A stretch of DNA of 64,000 nucleotides. Source: Flavobacteriales bacterium. GTDB taxonomy: Bacteria > Bacteroidota > Bacteroidia > Flavobacteriales > Flavobacteriaceae. The stretch lies in assembly GCA_013205245.1 (NCBI GenBank), contig JABMNH010000016.1, positions 1-64,000 of the forward strand, read 5' to 3'. A model generated the notes under the pieces. That model made no database searches and had not been told where the DNA came from. It was given only the letters and a program-made list of their open reading frames with translations. Shown here piece after piece: positions 55,058 through 62,385 of this stretch; the stretch's first letter is position 1, and each line of letters opens with the position of its first letter. Position numbers and translations under genes: made by a program.

Positions 55058-56122
55058 CTAAAGCCATTTTTTTCTTTTAAAATAGAGAAGCATTCCTATG
55101 GCAATAATAGCCATAAGGCCCAACATGATAAAATAGCTATATTTATAATGTAACTCTGGTAAAACGTCAAAGTTAGTGCCATAAACACCTGCTATAAATG
55201 TAAGTGGAATAAAAATAACTGAGAATACTGTTAAAAACATCATCGTATCATTAAGTTTTGTACTCATTGAAGAATGATAGATGTTTAGCTGATCTGATAA
55301 AATTTCTCGGTAACTTTCAGAAGACTCTAATACCTGTTTAAGGTTGTCTTGTAATTCTTTAAAAAAGATAGATGAACTGTCATTTATAAGCTCAGATTCT
55401 ATTTTTGATAAGGCCAAGAGCATTTCTTTTGTAGGACCAATATTTTTTCGGATAAAGTTTAATTCACGTTTGTAAAAATTTATTTTCTCAACAACATTTT
55501 TACTTGGATTCATAATAAAGTTATCCTCAATATCTTCTATCTTTTCTCCTAAAACACTCAGAATATGAATATAATTATCAATAACCACATCTAATAAAGC
55601 AAATGTTAAATAATCAATATTTGAGTTCCTAATTCTCTTTTTTGATGTTCTAATGCGTTCTCTTACGGGTTCAAAAACATCTCCTTTTTTTTCTTGAAAT
55701 GTAATTAATGCAGATTTAGTTAATATAAGACTCAAATTTTCAATAGAAATGATACCAGATTTTTCATTTAGTTGCAACATTTTAACTGAAATATAAATAC
55801 AATTTTCATATTCTTGTATTTTTGGCCGCGTTTCGGTATTCATTACATCGGCAAGAATAAGGCTGTCTAAATTAAACACTTTTGCAAGCTCTTTTATAAT
55901 ATTTATGTTGTGTAAACCATCAATATTCAACCAAGTTACAGTGTCTGAATTTTTAAATTTATTAATATCGCTAACATTTTTTATGATCTCTTCGTTTAAA
56001 TTTAGAGAATCAAAATCAATAATTCTAAGCAATACATTTTCAATTTTTTTATCTCCTCTAAAAGTTAGATCATATGGTGATAACCCAATTTCATGTTTAT
56101 GTTTTTTTATGAATCGTGCCAT
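55058..56122 (-). CDS. corA: CorA-family divalent-cation transporter
   Basis: Magnesium/cobalt channel. The long cytoplasmic domain (including VTWLNIDGLHNINIIKELAKVFNLDSL) is followed by the two C-terminal transmembrane helices: MFLTVFSVIFIPLTFIAGVYGTNFDVLPEL and YSYFIMLGLMAIIAIGMLLYFKRKKWL. The selectivity signature, usually YGMN, reads YGTN here. The start at M21 (MARFIKKHKHEIGLSPYDLTF) is preferred over the ORF-track start, because the first 20 residues are cysteine-rich and unlike relatives. Length from there is 354. Confidence 0.9.
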   Translation of the reverse strand: MARFIKKHKHEIGLSPYDLTFRGDKKIENVLLRIIDFDSLNLNEEIIKNVSDINKFKNSDTVTWLNIDGLHNINIIKELAKVFNLDSLILADVMNTETRPKIQEYENCIYISVKMLQLNEKSGIISIENLSLILTKSALITFQEKKGDVFEPVRERIRTSKKRIRNSNIDYLTFALLDVVIDNYIHILSVLGEKIEDIEDNFIMNPSKNVVEKINFYKRELNFIRKNIGPTKEMLLALSKIESELINDSSSIFFKELQDNLKQVLESSESYREILSDQLNIYHSSMSTKLNDTMMFLTVFSVIFIPLTFIAGVYGTNFDVLPELHYKYSYFIMLGLMAIIAIGMLLYFKRKKWL

Positions 56123-56169
56123 ATTTTTCCTTTTTAAACAATTCTTTTCATCCTCACAAATATAAGACT

Positions 56170-56560
56170 TTATATATGACAAGATTTTTTTATATTATCT
56201 AGGACGATATTTTTATCAAGCATATTTGCAATATGCCGGTAAGCACAGGCAAATTTTATTTTTTCACCTTTTACATACCATCCTTTTAAGGAAGGTAATC
56301 CATTAATATGATAATAAATAACGGTATCTGTTGTATAATTTAGATAACTATCTGTGTAGGTAGCTTTCATTTGAACACCCTCCTGTTACAGATGAGTCAA
56401 CGGCCTTCCATTCTTCATTTAATTTGGTAACCGACCTTTTATAAATAGCTTTTTGTTCTTTTACTTTATCGCCATAAGTATCGATAAAATATATTTTTGT
56501 TTTTTGAGAAAAAGAATGTTGGAATGATATTAAAAATAGAATCAGAAATATGTTTTTCAT
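56170..56560 (-). pseudogene. Frameshifted secreted protein (MORN/YwqK-like)
   Basis: One ORF (56348-56560) has a signal peptide MKNIFLILFLISFQHSFSQ and then KTKIYFIDTYGDKVKEQKAIYKRSVTKLNEEWKAVDSS; the next frame (56170-56370) continues MKATYTDSYLNYTTDTVIYYHINGLPSLKGWYVKGEKI. Dropping one base in GGAGGGTG near 56380 joins them. The combined protein resembles Bacteroidota secreted proteins with YwqK/MORN-type repeats (YxNGxPSLKGxYxxGEKxG), but it ends early with an unrelated tail. Function of the family is not established. Confidence 0.65.
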
Positions 56561-56660
56561 TGTTGTTGGTTATATGAAGCTATAACAAATATAAACATTT
56601 GTAAATCACAATAAGCTAAAACATAAAGTATTTACAATAAATATATTAGTTGTATCTAGT

Positions 56661-56752
56661 CTTTGCGAGCGTAGCGTGGCAATCTCTTTCAAAACAGTAA
56701 ATAATTTCATGAGATAACCACGTCATCCCGATAGCTATCGGTACTCCTCGTA
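56661..56752. repeat. Composite palindromic repeat at the IS110 insertion site
   Basis: Two palindromes: GTGGCAATCTC (56676-56686) with GAGATAACCAC (56711-56721), and the perfect 14-bp CCGATAGCTATCGG (56728-56741). 'TGCGAGCGTAGCGTGGCAATCTC' and 'CCCGATAGCTATCGG.ACTCCTCG' are familiar flavobacterial intergenic repeat words. The IS110 element sits a dozen bases beyond the second palindrome. Confidence 0.7.
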
Positions 56753-56789
56753 TTCTATGATTAAAACAAATAAAAAATGTTAAATTTAA

Positions 56790-57785
56790 TTAAGCTGCAT
56801 ATTTCATAATATCCACGTATGGTGTCTGACGATTTACAACAGCAAAGATTCTAGATAATAATTTATTCCTAAGAATGTTTATAGTATTCATTTTGTTTTT
56901 ACCTTCAGATACTCTTTTATAATAATAGGTTCTCATTTCTGGGTTGTAATTAATAGATGCTTTAGCACATAGATCTAATAAACTTTTTATTTTTTTATTA
57001 GCTAGATGACTTACTTTTGTTTTACCTCTTATACTTGTTCCTGACGTATTAGGGAAGGGAGCTACGCTACAATAAGAAGCAAACTGTCGCCAACTTTTAA
57101 ATTTAGTAAAGGCTTCGCTGTAGGCAATTATAAATAAAGCCGTTTGTCTGCCAACGCATTTGACACTTGTTATCAGTCTGAAAATATCTTTTAAAGTATT
57201 CTCATTATTGATAATAGTATCTAAACCCTTGTCAACTATATCAATTTGCTTTGTTAAATATTTAATCATTTTTTCTTGCGTTGGTAATAAAATTTCATTG
57301 TCTTTCTTAAGCAACACACGAGAAAATTCTTTTAGAGAAGATTTGTACCCAGCTCTTTGTTTAACTAGTCTATCTCTTAAAGAAAGAAGCCTTTTTAAGT
57401 TAATTATTTCCTCACAAGGCATTTCATATGGTTTAATCTCATCTCTTAATCGGTAACCATAAAGAGCTATTTTTGTAGCGTCTACCTTATCATCTTTACC
57501 TCTTGCAATCCCTAATGATCGTTTAATTTCAAGTCCAGAGACTAAAGCAAAAGGAAGGTTTTGTTCAGTTAAAAACACAGATAATAGATAAGAATAAATA
57601 CCTGTGTGCTCAAAGATAAATAGTGTTTCTTCTTTTGAAAATGGATTATTACAATTAACCCATTTAATTAGTTTTTTAAATCCCTTGTTTGTGTTTTCAA
57701 AGACACTAAACATTTGATTGCTGTGAATCCGAACATCAAATTTTAATTTACTGATGTCAATGCCAATAGTTTGTTTAATTCTCAT
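56790..57785 (-). CDS. IS110-family transposase (DEDD recombinase)
   Basis: Recombinase of 331 residues. The N-terminal RuvC-like DEDD domain shows D10 (IGIDISK), E59 (FEHTG), D99 and D102 (GKDDKVDA). A coiled-coil-like middle (about 120-200) leads to the C-terminal Tnp_20 domain, with SVKCVGRQTALFIIAY, FASYCSVAPFPNTSGTSIRGK (the SGTS segment carries the catalytic serine in this family) and HLANKKIKSLLDLCA. The length is full and no lesion is visible, so it is probably active. Its guide RNA is encoded in the leader upstream. Confidence 0.93.
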   Translation of the reverse strand: MRIKQTIGIDISKLKFDVRIHSNQMFSVFENTNKGFKKLIKWVNCNNPFSKEETLFIFEHTGIYSYLLSVFLTEQNLPFALVSGLEIKRSLGIARGKDDKVDATKIALYGYRLRDEIKPYEMPCEEIINLKRLLSLRDRLVKQRAGYKSSLKEFSRVLLKKDNEILLPTQEKMIKYLTKQIDIVDKGLDTIINNENTLKDIFRLITSVKCVGRQTALFIIAYSEAFTKFKSWRQFASYCSVAPFPNTSGTSIRGKTKVSHLANKKIKSLLDLCAKASINYNPEMRTYYYKRVSEGKNKMNTINILRNKLLSRIFAVVNRQTPYVDIMKYAA

Positions 57786-57811
57786 AACTTTGTATTTAAG
57801 TTTATTAAAAT

Positions 57812-57966
57812 GGTTACTTTGACTAAAACCTTTATGAGGTATTCCGAGGGATATCGGAGCTGAAATTCTATTTGGTCCTTTGTAACCGGGTTATAAAAGA
57901 ATGGGGACTAATACGAGCGATACTTCTAAAAAAACTACGTTAAGACCTAGTTCACCCCATTCTTTT
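57812..57966 (-). ncRNA. Probable IS110 bridge RNA with target- and donor-binding loops
   Basis: Read on the minus strand. Stem-loop A has a 12-bp stem AAAAGAATGGGG/CCCCATTCTTTT (57955-57966 with 57895-57906) and an inner stem (ACTA/TAGT). Its loop holds GTCTTAA (57940-57946), equal to the left target half plus core, and CTCGTATTA (57909-57917), complementary to the right target half. Stem-loop B has a GGTTAC/GTAACC stem (57882-57887 with 57812-57817) and an inner TTCCGA/TCGGAG-type hairpin. Its loop holds ATAGAA (57866-57871), equal to the element's right end plus core, and TAAAGGTT (57827-57834), complementary to core plus left end. Exact RNA ends are unknown. Confidence 0.85.
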
Positions 57967-58090
57967 TTCTTTTAACAAATTTAAATGTTTTTTATAGTTT
58001 GCTAATCTAAAGGTTAAGACGCATTTTTTTTGATTTCCCAAAAAAAACTCAAAACTCATAATTCAAAACTCATAATTCTTCAAGACTTTG

Positions 58091-58098
58091 TATCTTTG
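58091..58098 (+). promoter_or_regulatory. Putative -10 box of the DnaQ-like gene
   Basis: TATCTTTG lies 16 bases before the ATG of the exonuclease gene. The upstream stretch repeats 'AAAACTCATAATTC' twice and has no clear -33 TTG. Confidence 0.45.
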
Positions 58099-58114
58099 AG
58101 TTTTTAAGAAAATT

Positions 58115-58888
58115 ATGGAATTAAACTTGACAAAACCCATGGTGTTTTTCGATTTAGAAACCACTGGCGTAAATATATCTAAAGACCGCATTGTAGAAAT
58201 TGCTATTTTAAAAGTTTTGCCAAACGGCAATAAAGAAAGTAAAACGTGGTTGGTAAATCCAGAGATTGAAATCCCAAAAGAGGCTTCAGATATTCATGGC
58301 ATTACCAACGAACAAGTGGTAACTGAACCCACTTTTGCGGCACTTGCCCCACAAATTAACGATATGATTAAAGGTTGCGATTTAGCCGGATTTAATTCCA
58401 ACCGATTTGACATTCCGCTTTTAGCCGAAGAAATGTTACGCGTAGGTTTAGATTTCGATATGAAAAACAGACTGGCGGTAGATGTACAGGTTATTTTTCA
58501 TAAAAAAGAACAACGCACTTTAAGTGCGGCCTACCAGTTTTACTGTGGCAAAGATTTAGAAAATGCACACTCTGCCATGGCAGATACCACGGCTACTTAC
58601 GAAGTTCTAAAAGCACAATTAGACAAATATCCCGATTTAGAAAATGATGCTAATTTTTTAGAAGCTTATAGCCACCATAAAAAGAATGCCGATTTTGCCA
58701 ATATGATTGTTTTTGATGAAGATGACGAAGAAGCATTTAATTTTGGAAAACACAAAGGCAAAAAAGTAACCGATGTGTTCGAAAAAGAACCGGGGTATTA
58801 CAATTGGATTCAGAATGCCGACTTTCCGTTATACACCAAGAAAGTTTTAACAGCTGTTAAATTACGCAGCTTAAACACTAAAATATAA
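58115..58888 (+). CDS. DnaQ-like 3'-5' exonuclease with DUF3820-like tail
   Basis: DEDDh exonuclease of 257 residues: Exo I MVFFDLETTGVNISKDRIVEIAILK (D, E), Exo II AGFNSNRFDIPLLAEE (D) and Exo III HSAMADTTATYEVL (HxxxxD). The tail (FNFGKHKGKKVTDVFEKEPGYYNWIQNADFPLYTKKVL) matches the small DUF3820-like domain often attached in Bacteroidota. It may proofread or process nucleic acids; it is not joined to a polymerase domain. It lies 100 bases from the left end of the IS110 element, which may separate it from its original upstream region. Confidence 0.9.
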   Translation: MELNLTKPMVFFDLETTGVNISKDRIVEIAILKVLPNGNKESKTWLVNPEIEIPKEASDIHGITNEQVVTEPTFAALAPQINDMIKGCDLAGFNSNRFDIPLLAEEMLRVGLDFDMKNRLAVDVQVIFHKKEQRTLSAAYQFYCGKDLENAHSAMADTTATYEVLKAQLDKYPDLENDANFLEAYSHHKKNADFANMIVFDEDDEEAFNFGKHKGKKVTDVFEKEPGYYNWIQNADFPLYTKKVLTAVKLRSLNTKI

Positions 58889-58900
58889 TAAACTTTAAAT

Positions 58901-58930
58901 TGTCACCCTGAGCGCAGTCGAAGGGTCTTA
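58901..58930. repeat. Degenerate intergenic repeat
   Basis: TGTCACCCTGAGCGCAGTCGAAGGGTCTTA, the classic flavobacterial 'CCCTGAGCGCAGTCGAAGGG' palindromic repeat, between the exonuclease gene and the next gene. The CCCT and AGGG arms pair. Confidence 0.75.
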
Positions 58931-58947
58931 AATATAAAATACAGATT

Positions 58948-59424
58948 ATGCTTGTCCCATTTAATACCTTACCAAAAACATCTAAAGTTTGGATCTACCA
59001 ATCTAACAATGCTTTTTCAGACAGTCAGTTACCAGTAATTAATGACTTGTTAATAAAATTTACAAATCAGTGGCAACGTCATGGCGCCGATTTAGAATCG
59101 TCTTATAAAATAGTTTATAATCAGTTTATAGTTATAGGAGTAAACGATACTGTTTCGGGTTGTTCTATTGATGCTTCGGTACATGTCATCCAAGAAATTG
59201 AGCAACGTTTTAATGTAGATTTAACCAATAAATTACAAACAGCTTTCAGAAATGGCGACAATATAAATACTGTTTCGTTAGCCGATTTTAAAAAATATGT
59301 GGCACTTGGTAAAATAAATGACCTAACAATTGTGTTTAACAATATGGCAGATTCAATAGCTGCTTTTGAAACTGAATGGGAAGTGCCTACCAATAAAAGT
59401 TGGCATAAAAAATATTTTAATTAA
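58948..59424 (+). CDS. Conserved Bacteroidota protein of unknown function
   Basis: Cytoplasmic protein of 158 residues: MLVPFNTLPKTSKVWIYQSNNAFSDSQLPVINDLLIKFTNQWQRHGADLESSYKI.., GCSIDASVHVIQEIEQRFNVDL. I recognise it as a conserved flavobacterial family that databases often label 'ABC transporter ATPase'. The sequence has no Walker A, signature or Walker B motif, so that label is not supported. It lies nine bases before the GH3 fusion gene and is probably cotranscribed with it. Confidence 0.8.
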   Translation: MLVPFNTLPKTSKVWIYQSNNAFSDSQLPVINDLLIKFTNQWQRHGADLESSYKIVYNQFIVIGVNDTVSGCSIDASVHVIQEIEQRFNVDLTNKLQTAFRNGDNINTVSLADFKKYVALGKINDLTIVFNNMADSIAAFETEWEVPTNKSWHKKYFN

Positions 59425-59433
59425 AGCGTAGAT

Positions 59434-62385
59434 ATGCGGTTAAAACTGATAAGTATTGTTTTTGTTTTGCTTTACGCGGTGATATCACATGCGCAAACAA
59501 ATCCTTTATCCGTAAAGGATTTTCAAAAACAGCAACAATGGGTTGACAGTGTTTATAAAACGCTTAGTCTTGATGAAAAAATAGGGCAACTATTTATGGT
59601 GCCAGCCTATTCTAACTTGGATAAAAAGCACGAAAAATCTGTTAAAAACCTTATTAAAAAGTACCATATAGGCAGTCTTATTTTTATGCAAGGCACACCT
59701 CAAAAACAGGCGAAACTTAACAATAATTACCAAGCACTTTCTAAAGTACCTTTGCTTATTGGTTTTGATGGCGAATGGGGTTTAAATATGCGTTTAGAAA
59801 ACACCTATCGTTTTCCGTGGAATATGACCCTTGGCGCGATTCAAGATAATGACCTAATCACACAATTTGGAAAACGTGTGGGCGAACAATGCAAACGTTT
59901 GGGGATTCATGTCAATTTTGCACCCGTGGTAGATGTGAATACAAATCCACTAAACCCCATTATTGGCAACCGTTCTTTTGGCCAAGACCCAAATAATGTG
60001 ACAGAAAAATCTTTGGCCTTTATGCAAGGCATTCAAAGTGAAAATGTACTAACAACCGCCAAACATTTTCCCGGGCACGGCGATACAGCAACCGATTCTC
60101 ATTTAGGTTTACCAACCGTTTTACATAGCAAAGCTTATATTGATAGTGTCGATTTAAAACCATACAAAATACTTATAAATAATGGTTTAACAGGCGTTAT
60201 GGTAGCGCATTTAAACGTACCTAGTTTAGAGCCGACACCTAATTTACCAACCTCTTTGTCCTCGAATGTAATCAATGGATTGCTAAAAAAAGACTTGGGT
60301 TTTAAAGGGCTTGTTTTTACTGATGCTTTAAATATGAAAGGCGTTGCCAATTTTGGCAAAACCACAACAGTCGATTTTAAAGCTTTTCAGGCTGGCAATG
60401 ATGTGATGATGTTTTCGGCAAACATTCCTAAAGCCATTAAAAAAATTAAGAAGGCCGTTTTAAATGGCGCTATTTCTAAATACCGATTAGATGCTTCTGT
60501 AAAAAAGATATTAATGGCTAAATATTGGGCTGGTTTAAACCATTATCAACCTGTAAAAACAAATAATCTTGAAACTGATTTGGTAACAATTGAAGATGCT
60601 ATTTTACACCGAAAATTAGTTAATGCCTCTATTACTTTGGTTAAAAATGAATTTGATTTGGTGCCCATTGCAGATGTTGCTCAAAAAATAGCCTATGTGA
60701 AATTAGGCGATGCACCCAATGATGAATTTGTTAGCACTTTAAAAAAATACACCCGTGTTGATGTTGTTTCTGGGACAAGTATCGCACAATTAAATGCCAA
60801 ACTCCAAGCCTACGATTTGGTTATTGTTGGTTTTCATAAAAGCAATGATAATCCATGGAAAAGCTATAAATTTTCAGATACTGACTTAGAAACCTTAAAA
60901 AGTATTGCTAGAAATAATGAAGTGATTTTAGATGTTTTTGCCAGTCCGTATGCACTGTTGCAAATAAAATCATTTACAGATATTGAAGCTGTTGTGGTAT
61001 CATATCAAAACAGTAATATAGCGCAAAATATTTCGGGGCAAATACTTTTTGGGGCATTGCAAGCCAGTGGTAAATTACCTGTAAGTATTCACGATGATTT
61101 TGCTATGGGTCAAGGTATTTATACTAAAAATCTGCAACGCTTATCTTATGGTTTGCCCGAAGAAGTGGGTATGAGCAGTCTAAAATTGGCACGATTAGAT
61201 TCTATAGCCAACGCCGTTTTAGAAGAAAAAATGGCGCCGGGCATGCAACTGCTTGTGGCGCGACATGGGAAAGTAATTTTTCAAAAAAGTTACGGCTTTT
61301 ATACAGATAAAAATACTGAAAAAGTGAACAATAATAGTTTATATGATTTGGCATCACTCACAAAAATATTAGGTACTTTACCTTTAGTTATGAAAGCTTA
61401 CGAAGAAGGTTCATTTAATTTGGAAACCCGTTTAGATTCACTTTTCCCTGTTTTAATTGGGAGCAATAAAGACACCGTTACAGTAAAAGAAGTCTTGTCG
61501 CATGTGGGTAGGTTGCAAACATGGATTCCGTATTATTTAAAAACGATAGATAGTGTCACTCATCAACCTTTATCGCAATATTATCACAGTACAAAATCAG
61601 ATAAATTCAATATTCAGGTAGCTAAAGACTTGTATTTACGAAGCGATTATGCCGATAGTATTTATCAGGCTATAGCCGATGAACCACAGCGCGAAGAGAA
61701 AGGCTATAAATACAGCGGTTTGGTGTTTTATTTGTTTAAAAATTACTTCGAAAATCAGTACAAAAAACCAATGCAAGATTTAGATAATCAATATTTCTAC
61801 AAACCATTAGGAGCGCAAAATCTAGGTTATTTGCCTTTAAATAAATTTGATAAAACACGCATAGTACCAACTGAGAAGGACGCTTATTACAGACACCAAT
61901 TATTGCGTGGTTATGTGCACGATATGGGCGCTGCTATGATGGGTGGTGTAAGTGGGAATGCGGGTTTATTCTCAAATGCCAATGATGTTGCTAAAATGAT
62001 GCAAATGTATTTGCAAAAAGGGACCTATGGAGGTAAACGTTATTTTAAATCGAAAACTATTGACAGGTTTAACCAACGCTATTACGAAAAAGACAATGTA
62101 AGACGTGGTTTGGGTTTTGATAAACCACAATTAGATCCAGAAGTAATAGCAACCTGTGGTTGTGTGTCTGATAAGAGTTTTGGACATAGTGGTTTTACAG
62201 GAAACTTTGCATGGGCAGATCCAGAAAGTGAGGTTGTGTACGTATTTTTATCGAATAGGGTTTATCCAACAATGGCAAACATCACTTTAGCCAAAAAGGA
62301 TATTCGGACTAAAACACAACAGATAATTCAAGAAGCACTTATTGATTTTTATAAGGCACCCACTTTAGCAAAAAAGCCAAACTGA
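59434..62385 (+). CDS. Fusion of GH3 beta-N-acetylglucosaminidase-like domain and serine beta-lactamase-like domain
   Basis: Secreted protein of 983 residues with a signal peptide MRLKLISIVFVLLYAVISHAQ. The GH3 part (about 40-370) has the NagZ-type KHFPGHGDT loop (210-218) and a nucleophile Asp in VFTDALNMKG (D297). A GH3 C-terminal-like domain follows (about 390-565). The last 400 residues are beta-lactamase/PBP-like, with SLTK (641-644), a YxG/N region GYKYSGLVF and HSGFTGNF. This combination suggests a peptidoglycan-recycling or remodelling enzyme. Its 3' end overlaps the convergent acyltransferase gene by 47 bases. Confidence 0.93.
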   Translation: MRLKLISIVFVLLYAVISHAQTNPLSVKDFQKQQQWVDSVYKTLSLDEKIGQLFMVPAYSNLDKKHEKSVKNLIKKYHIGSLIFMQGTPQKQAKLNNNYQALSKVPLLIGFDGEWGLNMRLENTYRFPWNMTLGAIQDNDLITQFGKRVGEQCKRLGIHVNFAPVVDVNTNPLNPIIGNRSFGQDPNNVTEKSLAFMQGIQSENVLTTAKHFPGHGDTATDSHLGLPTVLHSKAYIDSVDLKPYKILINNGLTGVMVAHLNVPSLEPTPNLPTSLSSNVINGLLKKDLGFKGLVFTDALNMKGVANFGKTTTVDFKAFQAGNDVMMFSANIPKAIKKIKKAVLNGAISKYRLDASVKKILMAKYWAGLNHYQPVKTNNLETDLVTIEDAILHRKLVNASITLVKNEFDLVPIADVAQKIAYVKLGDAPNDEFVSTLKKYTRVDVVSGTSIAQLNAKLQAYDLVIVGFHKSNDNPWKSYKFSDTDLETLKSIARNNEVILDVFASPYALLQIKSFTDIEAVVVSYQNSNIAQNISGQILFGALQASGKLPVSIHDDFAMGQGIYTKNLQRLSYGLPEEVGMSSLKLARLDSIANAVLEEKMAPGMQLLVARHGKVIFQKSYGFYTDKNTEKVNNNSLYDLASLTKILGTLPLVMKAYEEGSFNLETRLDSLFPVLIGSNKDTVTVKEVLSHVGRLQTWIPYYLKTIDSVTHQPLSQYYHSTKSDKFNIQVAKDLYLRSDYADSIYQAIADEPQREEKGYKYSGLVFYLFKNYFENQYKKPMQDLDNQYFYKPLGAQNLGYLPLNKFDKTRIVPTEKDAYYRHQLLRGYVHDMGAAMMGGVSGNAGLFSNANDVAKMMQMYLQKGTYGGKRYFKSKTIDRFNQRYYEKDNVRRGLGFDKPQLDPEVIATCGCVSDKSFGHSGFTGNFAWADPESEVVYVFLSNRVYPTMANITLAKKDIRTKTQQIIQEALIDFYKAPTLAKKPN

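Larger units (their letters stand above)
56755..58013 (-). mobile_element. IS110-family insertion sequence (1259 bp plus AA core)
   Basis: The element holds one transposase, a 228-base leader with a structured RNA, and a short 35-base right end, the layout of the IS110 group. There are no inverted repeats, as expected. Boundaries come from matching guides: in transposase orientation the left flank is GCGTCTT-AA followed by element sequence CCTTTAGATTAG, and the right side is element sequence TCATAG-AA followed by flank TACGAGGAG. Removing the element and one AA restores GTCTTAATACGAG. On the plus strand the core is TT at 56753-56754 and at 58014-58015. Confidence 0.85.

Noticed and set aside
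57840-57860. CCTCGGAATAC in stem-loop B of the IS110 leader as the target guide, because it shares CCTCG and GAATAC with the right flank
   Set aside because: The two words are adjacent and fall in a hairpin, not on opposite sides of an internal loop. Loop A gives longer matches to both flanks with a consistent core, and loop B matches the element's own ends.
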